Positions 1 through 8,026 of a DNA stretch of 57,850 bases are shown one piece after another. The stretch spans positions 1 through 57,850 of the forward strand of contig NZ_QUDR01000019.1 of assembly GCF_003477605.1 (NCBI RefSeq), written 5' to 3'. Origin of the DNA: Clostridium sp. AF37-5 (lineage in GTDB: Bacteria > Bacillota > Clostridia > Lachnospirales > Lachnospiraceae). Numbering within the stretch: the stretch's first letter is position 1; every line of letters begins with the position of its first letter. Made by a program: the position numbers and the translations under genes. The notes beneath the pieces were generated by a model. The model was not told where the DNA came from and made no database searches. It worked only from the letters and a program-made list of their open reading frames with translations.

Positions 1-91
1 CAAGTATAATTTTTTTCAAAAACCTCTTGACTATTTATAGTTTGTCACCTCCTCCTAACTTTATTAATTTGTCTCTTTTAATTGCTCCTAT

Positions 92-127
92 TAATAATAA
101 CGTTCCAAGAAGCAAAAATCTGACAAA
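92..127 (-). promoter_or_regulatory. Putative ECF sigma promoter, copy 1
   Basis: The minus strand reads TTTGTCAGATTT (116-127), 13 bases, then CGTTATTATTA (92-102). The same two blocks with the same 13-base spacing occur upstream of the secreted-protein gene at 264-719. The ECF sigma gene nearby is the obvious candidate to read both. The target of this copy would be a leftward gene outside the window. Confidence 0.5.
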
Positions 128-201
128 TATTTTTCACATTCAATTTTCACGTTCCCATTTGCAATCATAACACAAAATACATCGCATAAAACATAAAAGT
201 C

Positions 202-237
202 ATGAACGGTCGTTTTTGGGGTATGAACGGTCATTTT
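202..237 (-). promoter_or_regulatory. Putative LytTR response-regulator binding site (direct repeat)
   Basis: On the minus strand the 9-mer ACCGTTCAT occurs twice in the same orientation, 21 bp apart (two helical turns). It fits the published LytTR/AgrA/ComE half-site pattern (T/A)(A/C)(C/A)GTTN(A/G)(T/G). A TATGAT -10 (164-169) lies about 31 bp downstream of the second repeat with no good -35, as expected for an activator-dependent promoter reading leftwards out of the window. The repeats are seen directly; the regulator class is inferred. Confidence 0.5.
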
Positions 238-263
238 AACCCATATTTTCACAACACATGATA

Positions 264-719
264 TTACTTATACTGTTTTTTACCAGTTGTTTTCGTAATA
301 GTTTCCTTTTTCCCACTCTTAGTGAATACAGCAGTGCATTTGCATCGATAAGTACCTTTTGCTGATAACTTATAACTATCTGCAAACAACAAATTTGATG
401 CATTTTTTGTCTTTTTCCATGTTTTTACTGTTTTCCACTTTTTGGTGCTTGAAGTATATTTTTGCAAATTAAGTTCTACATCTATTTTTGATGTCGCACC
501 TTTAGCCATTGACCTCACTTCAACATTTGCCGTGCCACTTGAAGAAATTGAAAACGAAGGTTGCAAAATGGCAGCATTTTCACTTTGCAAAATTGGTCCA
601 ATCTCCAATGCCGGTTCACTAATCTCAGCAGCTTTTGCTTGCATATTTACTGCAAATAATGCACTCATTCCCAGCAAACATACCATTCTTTTTGTGTCTC
701 TTTTGATTTTCGTAATCAT
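264..719 (-). CDS. Small secreted protein of unknown function
   Basis: This is a 151-residue protein with an N-terminal signal peptide (basic start, hydrophobic core about residues 11-23, AKAA at 28-31 as likely cleavage region). The mature part is rich in Lys, Thr and Ser and has alternating hydrophobic residues suggesting a beta-sandwich, with a repeated TVKTW / KKTK style. It resembles small exported Lachnospiraceae proteins of the DUF6147 type, but I am not sure of that family. The start has a strong ribosome site (AAGGAGG, 7 bases upstream). An ECF-type promoter lies about 30 bp upstream, so it is probably a target of the adjacent sigma/anti-sigma pair. No enzymatic motif is visible. Confidence 0.7.
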   Translation of the reverse strand: MITKIKRDTKRMVCLLGMSALFAVNMQAKAAEISEPALEIGPILQSENAAILQPSFSISSSGTANVEVRSMAKGATSKIDVELNLQKYTSSTKKWKTVKTWKKTKNASNLLFADSYKLSAKGTYRCKCTAVFTKSGKKETITKTTGKKQYK

Positions 720-747
720 AAAAAATCCTCCTTATATATCGTTATAC

Positions 748-783
748 TAATAATAACGATACAAAAGGAGGAAATCTGACAAA
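748..783 (-). promoter_or_regulatory. Putative ECF sigma promoter, copy 2
   Basis: The minus strand reads TTTGTCAGATTT (772-783), 13 bases, then CGTTATTATTA (748-758). The transcript would start near 742, about 23 bases before the ATG at 719, a normal 5' UTR. It is identical in both blocks and in spacing to the copy at 92-127, while the spacer sequence differs, which argues for selection on the two boxes. Confidence 0.6.
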
Positions 784-798
784 AAATTTTAATTTTTT

Positions 799-1512
799 TT
801 ATTTCTGGTACAAACTATTTGCCATTTTCAATAATTCTGCCTTATAATTTCCTTTCTTAATAAGCAGAATCATATAGTTATATTCCTTATCATCCCACAT
901 AATCCATTCTTCATTTCCTTTTATATAATAATATGCCTGATACCCCATAACACTTGTTTTAATTTTTTGTTCATATTCAGAATCTGTGTAAATTTGGTCT
1001 CCTTCCCTAACTTTACCACGGCTATACTGTAATGTATTCTCTTTTCCATCTCTCCATTCATCATAAAGTGCATTTCCCGACGAAAGTTCATCATGGGAAT
1101 AATACCGAAATCCCTTCGGCACAAATGTAGGTTTCTCATGAATGACGTCCGGCAGGCTCTCCTTCGTTTTTTCATCCTGATTCTGACCAACATACTCCCT
1201 TACTTCCAATTTGTCCTTTGAATCATACGAAAGCAGATATTTCCATGCATTAAAACCAAACACCTTCGCACTGACTTGATTAGCAGCAGCTAAGGAAAGA
1301 ATCACAATCACTACGGCTGCCGCTTTACGGACGGTATACGCCAGACGCAGATGGCTGCCAAAATATTTTTCGCTCCAATTTAAACGTTTCCATCGTTTCA
1401 TGAATTTTTTTGAAAATTCATGATTATAATCTTCGTCTTGCGATGGATGAAATGAATTCATCTCCTGATATACACAGGTCGTCAAAAATCTCTTGATACT
1501 CTCCTCATTCAT
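799..1512 (-). CDS. Putative anti-sigma factor, DUF4367-like, single membrane span
   Basis: The start is placed at the ATG at 1510-1512 because AAAGGAG lies 10 bases upstream; longer forms lack a site. The protein is 237 residues: a cytoplasmic N-terminal part of about 75 residues with several helices, one membrane segment (AAAVVIVILSLAAANQVSA), then an extracytoplasmic domain beginning near a FGFNAWKYLLSY motif. The C-terminal part, with FVPKGFRYYS and a hydrophobic GYQAYYYIKG stretch, resembles DUF4367 domains that often occur on anti-sigma partners in Firmicutes. Its start overlaps the end of the ECF sigma gene by 8 bp, indicating translational coupling. It probably holds the sigma factor inactive at the membrane until an envelope signal arrives; this is inferred from architecture and position. 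Confidence 0.65.
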   Translation of the reverse strand: MNEESIKRFLTTCVYQEMNSFHPSQDEDYNHEFSKKFMKRWKRLNWSEKYFGSHLRLAYTVRKAAAVVIVILSLAAANQVSAKVFGFNAWKYLLSYDSKDKLEVREYVGQNQDEKTKESLPDVIHEKPTFVPKGFRYYSHDELSSGNALYDEWRDGKENTLQYSRGKVREGDQIYTDSEYEQKIKTSVMGYQAYYYIKGNEEWIMWDDKEYNYMILLIKKGNYKAELLKMANSLYQK

Positions 1513-2038
1513 TACCGAGCCACTCCTTTCGAATGATTGCAATGCCTCTTGCAATCCTCTTAGACACCGTGTTCTGCTTGATATTAAGAAGTTCAGCAAT
1601 CTCACTTACCCCTAATTCGTTGACATAACGAAGAATCAGAACCTCCGCATACAGTTTGGGAATCTTGTGAAACACTTCCATCATCTCGCTTTCGCCGTAA
1701 CCACTTTCGTGCTTACAAAAAAACGGGCTGGTTTCAAACTCATCCATCTCCTGCACCTTTTGATTTTTCCTTTGGTTTTTCCGATATAGGTCAATTGCCG
1801 TCCTCTCAACTATAATAACGAGGAAACTCTTCGTTTTCTGACAATCTATTTTATCAATTTTATCTAAATTTTTTATAACCTTTTCCCACGACGTCAAACA
1901 GGCGTCTTCTGCATCCTGCGGATGATGCAAAACACGCATTGCTACGACGTACATAAGCCGGTTGTATTTTTCATACAATAACTCCAGTTTTCTTTTGTCC
2001 TGCGGTGAGTCCACCGAGGCTAGAAGTATACATAACAT
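1505..2038 (-). CDS. ECF-type RNA polymerase sigma factor
   Basis: This sigma-70 family extracytoplasmic-function factor directs RNA polymerase to stress promoters. Region 2 lies in the first half (KLELLYEKYNRLMYVVAMRV, then DAEDACLTSWEKV) and region 4 near the C-terminus (EVLILRYVNELGVSEIAELL, then IKQNTVSKRIARG, the helix-turn-helix). The start is set at the ATG 2036-2038, preceded by AAAGGA 12 bases away, giving 177 residues, a usual ECF size. It overlaps the anti-sigma gene by 8 bp. Two matching promoter-like sites at 92-127 and 748-783 are likely targets. An intrinsic terminator ends about 20 bases upstream of the start, so expression may depend on read-through or on a promoter I cannot recognise. 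Confidence 0.85.
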   Translation of the reverse strand: MLCILLASVDSPQDKRKLELLYEKYNRLMYVVAMRVLHHPQDAEDACLTSWEKVIKNLDKIDKIDCQKTKSFLVIIVERTAIDLYRKNQRKNQKVQEMDEFETSPFFCKHESGYGESEMMEVFHKIPKLYAEVLILRYVNELGVSEIAELLNIKQNTVSKRIARGIAIIRKEWLGNE

Positions 2039-2057
2039 ATCTCTACCCATTCCTTTG

Positions 2058-2100
2058 AAAAAAGGCAACAAACCGGCGCATCCGCTGATTTATTGCCTTT
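2058..2100 (-). terminator. Rho-independent terminator of the transketolase operon
   Basis: On the minus strand an 8-bp stem AAAGGCAA/TTGCCTTT with an inner CGG/CCG stem is followed by a run of six T. It ends the tal-tkt operon and lies directly before the ribosome site of the ECF sigma gene. Confidence 0.75.
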
Positions 2101-2127
2101 CTATCATCTCACATATAGCACACTTTC

Positions 2128-3069
2128 TTATTTACAAAATGCTTTTACTTTTTCATAAATGCTGTCTGCATCCAAGCCATATTTCTTAACAAGCTCTACT
2201 GCCGGACCAGATTCACCAAATACATCATTAACACCGATTTTGCAAACCTTTGTCGGACATTTTTCAGCTAATGCATCGCATACAGCACTTCCCAGACCAC
2301 CGATAACAGAATGTTCTTCTACCGTTACCACTTTGCCGGTTTCTTTGGCTGCTGCCACGATTAACTCCTCATCCAAAGGTTTAATTGTATGAATGTTAAT
2401 CACTTTGGCATCAATGCCGTCTGCGGCCAGTTTCTCTGCTGCTTCCAGACAATTGGATACCGGAAGTCCGGTTGCAACAATCGTTACATCCTTACCTTCA
2501 CGAAGTACAACACCTTTGCCAAGTTCAAATTTATAATCCGGCTTATCGTTAATTACCGGCACAGCCAGACGTCCAAAACGAAGATAACATGGACCGTCAT
2601 GCTCATAGGCAGCACGAACGGCTGCTTTTGCTTCTACATCATCCGATGGAACAATTACTGTCATACCGGGAATCGTACGCATCAGTGCAATATCTTCATT
2701 ACACTGGTGTGTCGCACCATCTTCACCTACGGAAATACCGGCATGTGTTGCGCCGATTTTCACATTCAGATGCGGATAACCAATGGAGTTACGAACCTGC
2801 TCAAATGCACGTCCCGCAGCAAACATCGCAAAAGAACTTGCAAATGGAACTTTGCCTGTCGTTGCCAGTCCTGCCGCAATTCCCATCATGTTACACTCAG
2901 CGATACCACAGTCAATATGGCGTTCCGGGAAAGCCTTTTTGAAAATACCGGTCTTTGTGGCAGCCGCAAGGTCTGCATCCAGTACAACAAGGTTATCAAA
3001 TTCTGCGCCAAGTTCTGCTAATGCATTACCATAACTCTCACGAGTAGCAATCTTTTTTACTTCTGACAT
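2128..3069 (-). CDS. Transketolase, C-terminal subunit (split enzyme)
   Basis: This 313-residue protein carries the pyrimidine-binding and C-terminal domains of transketolase. Transketolase moves two-carbon ketol units between sugar phosphates in the non-oxidative pentose phosphate pathway. Visible signatures include FPERHIDCGIAECNMMGIAAG with the catalytic Glu, SSFAMFAAGRAFEQVRNSI, GATHAGISVGEDGATHQ and a C-terminal TVEEHSVIGGLGSAV typical of the transketolase C domain. The N-terminal thiamine-diphosphate half is the upstream gene, which overlaps this start by 13 bp, so the two are surely co-translated. Two-gene transketolases are common in Clostridia. An intrinsic terminator follows. Confidence 0.92.
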   Translation of the reverse strand: MSEVKKIATRESYGNALAELGAEFDNLVVLDADLAAATKTGIFKKAFPERHIDCGIAECNMMGIAAGLATTGKVPFASSFAMFAAGRAFEQVRNSIGYPHLNVKIGATHAGISVGEDGATHQCNEDIALMRTIPGMTVIVPSDDVEAKAAVRAAYEHDGPCYLRFGRLAVPVINDKPDYKFELGKGVVLREGKDVTIVATGLPVSNCLEAAEKLAADGIDAKVINIHTIKPLDEELIVAAAKETGKVVTVEEHSVIGGLGSAVCDALAEKCPTKVCKIGVNDVFGESGPAVELVKKYGLDADSIYEKVKAFCK

Positions 3070-3893
3070 AAAGACTCACCTGCTTTCTCTAATTCTTCCA
3101 TAGCCTGTGCATACTGCTCATCATTTGGTGCAGTACCATGCCAGCTACACTGATTTTCCATGAAGGAAACTCCTTTTCCTTTAACGGTTTTTGCAATAAT
3201 AGCCGTAGGCTGTCCTTTGGTCTGTTTTGCTTCATCAAAAGCTGCCTTTAAGGCATCGAAGTCATGACCATCCACTTCAATTACATGGAAACCAAATGCT
3301 TTGAATTTCTCATCAATCGGATATGGTGAACATACATCATCAACTGCACCGTCAATCTGTAAGCCGTTATTATCCACGATGGCAACAAAATTATCCAGTT
3401 TTCTGTGGCTGGCAAACATTGCTGCCTCCCAAACCTGTCCTTCCTGAATTTCACCATCACCAAGAAGTGTGTAAACACGATAATCATCATTACTTAATTT
3501 AGCGGACAACGCCATTCCGACTGCTGCCGAAATTCCCTGTCCCAAAGAACCGCTCGACATATCCACACCAGGAATATGCTTTTTATCCGGATGTCCCTGT
3601 AAATAGGAACCAACGTGGCGAAGTGTCGTCAAATCCTCAACCGGGAAAAATCCACGGTTTGCCAGTGCTGCATAGTAGCCGGGAGCCGTATGTCCTTTAC
3701 TAAGCACGAAACGGTCGCGGTCTGCTTTGTCCGGATTTTTAGGGTCAATATTCAATTCTTCAAAGAAAAGATAAGTAAAAATGTCTGCTGCTGACAAGGA
3801 GCCGCCCGGGTGGCCTGATTTTGCACTATGAACCCCAGTTACAATCCCCTTACGAACTTCAACAGCCATTTTCTGAAGTTCTAACTTATTCAT
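3057..3893 (-). CDS. Transketolase, N-terminal subunit (split enzyme)
   Basis: This 278-residue protein is the thiamine-diphosphate-binding half of transketolase. Diagnostic motifs are SAKSGHPGGSLSAADI, DRFVLSKGHTAPGYYAAL and the ThDP motif GDGEIQEGQVWEA...NN. The start is the ATG at 3891-3893, seven bases after AGGAG; a TTG two codons upstream is too close to the site. It lies 29 bp after the transaldolase gene and overlaps the C-terminal subunit by 13 bp, giving a three-gene pentose phosphate operon. Confidence 0.92.
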   Translation of the reverse strand: MNKLELQKMAVEVRKGIVTGVHSAKSGHPGGSLSAADIFTYLFFEELNIDPKNPDKADRDRFVLSKGHTAPGYYAALANRGFFPVEDLTTLRHVGSYLQGHPDKKHIPGVDMSSGSLGQGISAAVGMALSAKLSNDDYRVYTLLGDGEIQEGQVWEAAMFASHRKLDNFVAIVDNNGLQIDGAVDDVCSPYPIDEKFKAFGFHVIEVDGHDFDALKAAFDEAKQTKGQPTAIIAKTVKGKGVSFMENQCSWHGTAPNDEQYAQAMEELEKAGESLCQK

Positions 3894-3922
3894 AATCAAT
3901 CTCCTTTTTATTACTCACCAAA

Positions 3923-4579
3923 TTATTCACCAAAAACAGCAATATAATCTTTCTGGAATTTCTCAATACCGATATCAGTCAACGGATGTTTTGTCATCTG
4001 CTCAATAACACCATATGGTACCGTAGCAATATCAGCACCTGCCAATGCACAATCCGTAACATGAATTGGATTTCTTACGCTTGCTGCGATGATTTCTGTC
4101 TCGATTCCATGTACGGAAAAGATTTCAGCGATGTCACGAATCAAATCGATACCAGGCTGGGAAATATCATCCAGACGTCCTAAGAATGGAGATACATAAG
4201 CAGCTCCTGCTCTTGCTGCCAAAAGTGCCTGATTGGCACTGAAAATCAATGTAACATTACATTTAATTCCCTCCGAAGCAAGTACCTTTGTTGCTTTCAA
4301 TCCTTCTACTGTCATTGGGATTTTAACTACCATGTTCTCATGAAGTTTTGCAATTTCTCTACCTTCTGCAATCATACCCTCTGCATCTACGGTTGTTGCT
4401 TTTACCTCACCACTGATTGGACCATCAACAATGGATGCGATTTCTTTCAATACATCTTCCTGACTTCTTCCGCCCTCTTTGGCAATCAGGGATGGATTTG
4501 TAGTAACACCACAAATAACCCCCATCTCATTTGCTTTTTTGATGTCCTCAATTTTCGCTGTGTCAACAAAAAATTTCAT
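3923..4579 (-). CDS. tal: Transaldolase, small TalC/FSA-type
   Basis: This 218-residue enzyme belongs to the short transaldolase / fructose-6-phosphate aldolase family. It transfers dihydroxyacetone units between sugar phosphates through a Schiff base. Asp6 (VDTA) and the Schiff-base lysine K86 (VVKIPMT) are present. In the motif [11 protein letters not shown] the residue at 132 is Phe; the E. coli aldolase FSA has Tyr at the equivalent place, so Phe argues for transaldolase activity. A strong AGGAGGG ribosome site precedes the ATG. It is the first gene of an operon with the two transketolase subunits. Confidence 0.88.
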   Translation of the reverse strand: MKFFVDTAKIEDIKKANEMGVICGVTTNPSLIAKEGGRSQEDVLKEIASIVDGPISGEVKATTVDAEGMIAEGREIAKLHENMVVKIPMTVEGLKATKVLASEGIKCNVTLIFSANQALLAARAGAAYVSPFLGRLDDISQPGIDLIRDIAEIFSVHGIETEIIAASVRNPIHVTDCALAGADIATVPYGVIEQMTKHPLTDIGIEKFQKDYIAVFGE

Positions 4580-4619
4580 TGCGTATACCCTCCTAAAAGT
4601 AATTTTATATCATATGCCC

Positions 4620-4649
4620 ATTATACATCTTTTGCGCATATAATCTCAA
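4620..4649 (-). promoter_or_regulatory. Sigma-A promoter of the tal-tkt operon
   Basis: On the minus strand, TTGAGA (4644-4649), 18 bases, then TATAAT (4620-4625), about 40 bp before the transaldolase start. Confidence 0.65.
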
Positions 4650-4677
4650 CCATTTTTTATTCCTATGGACAACTTTT

Positions 4678-6222
4678 TTAGATTCCATAGAAATACATAC
4701 CGGAAAGCGTCAGTTTCTGAACCGAATCCAGTCCGCTTCCATAGTTATACCGGCGAATCGCTTTACCGTCGGACCCCATTTCCAAATAGGTTCCTGCCGT
4801 ACCGCAAACAATCACATAATTATTTCCGCACTTTTGTAACAAGCTTCCGCTTTTTGCCTCAACTGCCGTGGCCGACGCTTTTTTCTGCACCGTCTTCTTT
4901 GCCACATCCGCCTGCCACTCAACGGCAAGATACTGATTTCCTTCCTGCACTAACATCGCAGGTATTGTTTCGTTTTCCTGCGATAAAAGCATAGATTCTT
5001 TTGTATTCCAACCGGTAAATTTCTTATTATCATTTATCTTTTTCTTTGCTGTTACCTTTTTCCATGCCGCCTTTTTTCCGACAACAAAAGAAATCTTAGG
5101 TTTTGCCGCCGTAATGGCATCCAAATAAATTACCCCGGAAGGATTCTTTGCCACCACGCCAATCGAACCACTTTGCGGCACAGTTAATGAACCGGTCTGA
5201 ATATCTTTCTTAAACCGGTACACAACCCGTGTTTTCCCTGTCTGGAAAGATGTTGCCAGTAAATACTCATTTTTTTTCTTCTTTCCAAGCCAGTATACTT
5301 CATTATATCCGTCGTAAGAAAAATCACGGATTTTCCCATAGCCTTTCATCTGAACGACGCCCGTCACCCTGCCAAGAGCAGATACTTTCGCCACCTTATC
5401 TTCTGAAATCTGATAAAGAATGCAATCATCCGAAGCCGTTATGCGGTGACCATGAAATGACTCTGTCGGAATCAAATCACGCAGAATTCCTTTATTATCA
5501 TAAGCTGCAATCCACGGTGTCCCGGATGGAAAAACATAATACATACCGTTTGCTAACGTAGATTTGGAATAGCCATCACTTACCGTAATCTTTTGTGGTA
5601 TGCCGGATGGACTGCCTGCTGTTGTGTACTGATAGTTTTTTGTCTCTCTCGTATTTCCGGTTGAATCAACTAATTCCATCACAATAAAATTCGTTTTCCC
5701 CGGAAGCAGACCTTCCACCAGAAATTCATGTTCTTTGGCTAAATTATTTTCCTGTCCGTTATTGACATAACGGATATGGTCTGAAATCGTCTCATCTTCA
5801 ACCGTGATGGTATACCGTACCATACAGCGGAATGAAGTGTGAAAATAAAAATAAAAACTATTTTCCATCGTACCAAATGGATTTTTCGCTATAATCGGAT
5901 TATCAAAATCCGCATCGGTGCGCTTAATCAACCGGTCTAAACGTGCTCTTGCTTCATTGGAGTTTGAAACCTGATACACGGAATTTGACTCAAAATTAAG
6001 AACATTTTTGTCTTCGCCGTCCGTTGCTAAAACCGTAGCTTTATCCGGCATGTCATACTGATAAGCGCGATCCGTCTGATTATCACTTTGCTCTTTTGCC
6101 ATACGTTTTTTAAATTCGTTTGACGGACCTCCTTCGCGTCCTTTGAGAAAAAAATACGCTCCGGCCGTCAATCCGGACAAGATAAGCAACGTCACAATAA
6201 TTAATTTTCCTGCCTTTTTCAT
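4678..6222 (-). CDS. Arylsulfotransferase (ASST)-like exported protein
   Basis: The 514-residue protein has an uncleaved or cleaved N-terminal hydrophobic segment (residues 6-26), so it acts outside the cytoplasm. The region around residues 105-200 (NPIIAKNPFGT, YTITVEDETISDHIR, EHEFLVEGLLPGKTN) matches the N-terminal Ig-like domain of arylsulfotransferase family proteins. The rest is a repetitive beta-propeller-like region with SFHGHR, which may contain the active-site His. ASST enzymes move sulfate between phenolic compounds without PAPS. The C-terminal third is Lys-rich and diverged, so activity is uncertain. Its ATG overlaps the stop of the EAL gene (ATGA), which ties it to that operon. 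Confidence 0.7.
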   Translation of the reverse strand: MKKAGKLIIVTLLILSGLTAGAYFFLKGREGGPSNEFKKRMAKEQSDNQTDRAYQYDMPDKATVLATDGEDKNVLNFESNSVYQVSNSNEARARLDRLIKRTDADFDNPIIAKNPFGTMENSFYFYFHTSFRCMVRYTITVEDETISDHIRYVNNGQENNLAKEHEFLVEGLLPGKTNFIVMELVDSTGNTRETKNYQYTTAGSPSGIPQKITVSDGYSKSTLANGMYYVFPSGTPWIAAYDNKGILRDLIPTESFHGHRITASDDCILYQISEDKVAKVSALGRVTGVVQMKGYGKIRDFSYDGYNEVYWLGKKKKNEYLLATSFQTGKTRVVYRFKKDIQTGSLTVPQSGSIGVVAKNPSGVIYLDAITAAKPKISFVVGKKAAWKKVTAKKKINDNKKFTGWNTKESMLLSQENETIPAMLVQEGNQYLAVEWQADVAKKTVQKKASATAVEAKSGSLLQKCGNNYVIVCGTAGTYLEMGSDGKAIRRYNYGSGLDSVQKLTLSGMYFYGI

Positions 6223-7997
6223 CCGTATATCTCCTTATCCAGCAATTTTTCAAACTCTTCCATCGGCATTGGTTTTGCATACAAATATCCCTGCGCCATG
6301 TCACAGCGGATGCCTCGAAGATAATCTGCCTGATTTTCTGTTTCAACCCCTTCACAGACAACGGTTTTATCCAGTTCCTGTGTCAGTTCCACCGTTTTTC
6401 TAATAATAATTTTACTCGTCTCGGAACTCTCTGTCTCATCTAAAAACGACTTGTCAATTTTAATGATGTCAACCGGTAACTCCTTCAATAAATTAAGAGA
6501 AGAATACCCCGTTCCAAAATCATCAATGGACCAGCGGATGCCAAGATTCCGAAGCTCTCCCATCATCTTCGCCAAATCTGTCAAATCATCCCTAAAAATC
6601 CGTTCCGTCAACTCTAACTCAATATAACGAGGCGGCGTATCATATTTTTTCAAAATGTCCGCCACTCGCTTCACATAATCTTTTTCCTGTAATAAGACAC
6701 GCGACTGGTTAATCGAAATCGGCACACAATGTCTTTTTTCCTGAAGCCGTCTCTGAATCATGCGACACACTTCACTAAGGATAAAAAAGTCCAATTCAAC
6801 AATAAAACCATTTTTTTCAAAAATCGGAATAAAATCATCCGGGTAAATCATTGAGCCGTCTTCCCGAATCCAGCGTACTAATGCCTCAGCACCTACAATC
6901 TGTCCGGTTTCCAAATTATATTTGGGCTGTATAAATGCCTTAAATTCATGTTGCGCCATCGCATTTTTCATGCTCTGCTCAATTTTCCCTGCACGAATCA
7001 ATTGTGTGTACACTCTCTCGTCATACACAGCAATATGAGAAGTCGTATTCGTCCGCAGACTTTTTCTGGCAAGATTGGCATACTCCACCATCTTCTGAAT
7101 CGGCGGATGTTCCTTGTCAATGCGGTAAACACCAATACCAAGCCGCGGATAGGCATCCGAATATTCGTTTCCGATTTCCACTACAAAACGATTGCATAAC
7201 TCATTGAGCATATTGCGGAATGTAGAAAAATCCTGATAACAGGCAAGTGCTACAAAATGGTCTGCCACACTGCGGCAGCAAAGCAATATACATTTGCTCG
7301 ATGCCATAATCATCTTCGCCGTATCCGCCAAAAGTTTATCCGCCTTCTGCATACCATACAAATTATTTACCCGTTCAAAATTACAAATATCCGTACAAAT
7401 AAGTGCATAGTTTTTTTCTTTTGAAATATCTTCTAACTGTCTGGCAGCTCGCTCTTTAAATGCTCCTAATTGAAGCACACCTGTTACCGGATCCTGTATA
7501 TTCTCTCCGCCTTCTTCTGAAAATTGTTTCTGCCTCTCTTTTAGTACCTGTGTGTCATCCCACAAAGCAGTCTTTCTAATCGCGGATGTATGTATTGATA
7601 CAATGGAAAACTTTCCATCCTCTTTGCAAATCATCATGGAAAAACGCAAATTCGTATAATAAACATTATCCTGCACCGGCAGACGCAGTTCCAATTCTCC
7701 GGTCACCTGATAACAATTTCCGGAAACCTGACTGACATCTGCCGATATCACTTTCATAACACATTGCTTTGGTACTTTTTTTATTTCTCTCTCCAGAAGG
7801 TTTTCAAACTCCTGACGGTTGTGTGCCACAAAATTAGATTGCGAACCAAGCCACGTTACATCCTCACCGACATACGCCAGCATGTCTGACATATTATGTC
7901 TGACATAATAAGAATAAAAATGACATAAAGCAATCTGCTTTACCTTTTCTGCATTGAGCCGTTTAATCTCTTGTTCACGACTTTCCTGTGTGGTCAC
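6219..7997 (-). CDS. c-di-GMP phosphodiesterase: SnoaL-like + degenerate GGDEF + EAL
   Basis: The start is the GTG at 7995-7997, seven bases after AGGAGG; this gives 592 residues. Order of domains: an NTF2/SnoaL-like domain (about residues 15-145), a GGDEF domain (about 165-335) and an EAL domain (about 350-590). The GGDEF active-site loop reads SVADHF instead of GGDEF, so cyclase activity is unlikely. The EAL domain keeps EALVRW, ELTE, DDFGTGYSSL, KIDKSF and EGVET, so hydrolysis of cyclic di-GMP is likely. There is no membrane segment, so the SnoaL-like part probably senses a small molecule in the cytoplasm. It sits between a beta-CASP nuclease gene (29 bp gap) and the arylsulfotransferase-like gene (ATGA overlap). 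Confidence 0.88.
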   Translation of the reverse strand: MTTQESREQEIKRLNAEKVKQIALCHFYSYYVRHNMSDMLAYVGEDVTWLGSQSNFVAHNRQEFENLLEREIKKVPKQCVMKVISADVSQVSGNCYQVTGELELRLPVQDNVYYTNLRFSMMICKEDGKFSIVSIHTSAIRKTALWDDTQVLKERQKQFSEEGGENIQDPVTGVLQLGAFKERAARQLEDISKEKNYALICTDICNFERVNNLYGMQKADKLLADTAKMIMASSKCILLCCRSVADHFVALACYQDFSTFRNMLNELCNRFVVEIGNEYSDAYPRLGIGVYRIDKEHPPIQKMVEYANLARKSLRTNTTSHIAVYDERVYTQLIRAGKIEQSMKNAMAQHEFKAFIQPKYNLETGQIVGAEALVRWIREDGSMIYPDDFIPIFEKNGFIVELDFFILSEVCRMIQRRLQEKRHCVPISINQSRVLLQEKDYVKRVADILKKYDTPPRYIELELTERIFRDDLTDLAKMMGELRNLGIRWSIDDFGTGYSSLNLLKELPVDIIKIDKSFLDETESSETSKIIIRKTVELTQELDKTVVCEGVETENQADYLRGIRCDMAQGYLYAKPMPMEEFEKLLDKEIYG

Positions 7998-8026
7998 AAC
8001 CTCACCTCCTCTTCTTCTTTTTCTAA

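Larger units (their letters stand above)
1..263. other. Left-edge intergenic region with regulatory sites
   Basis: No convincing complete gene is visible. On the minus strand it holds a LytTR-type double site, a weak -10 (TATGAT, 164-169), an ECF-type promoter (92-127) and a strong Shine-Dalgarno-like stretch (AGGAGGAGG, about 50-58). A minus-strand gene probably begins at the edge: a TTG codon at 17-19 would start a peptide reading MKKIIL before the window ends, with GAGG three bases upstream. That start is a guess. The layout suggests that a gene just outside the window is driven from here. Confidence 0.4.

Noticed and set aside
2389..3021. Plus-strand reading frames over 100 residues opposite the transketolase genes
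   Set aside because: They are antisense shadows of well-conserved genes, with low-complexity translations and no ribosome sites.
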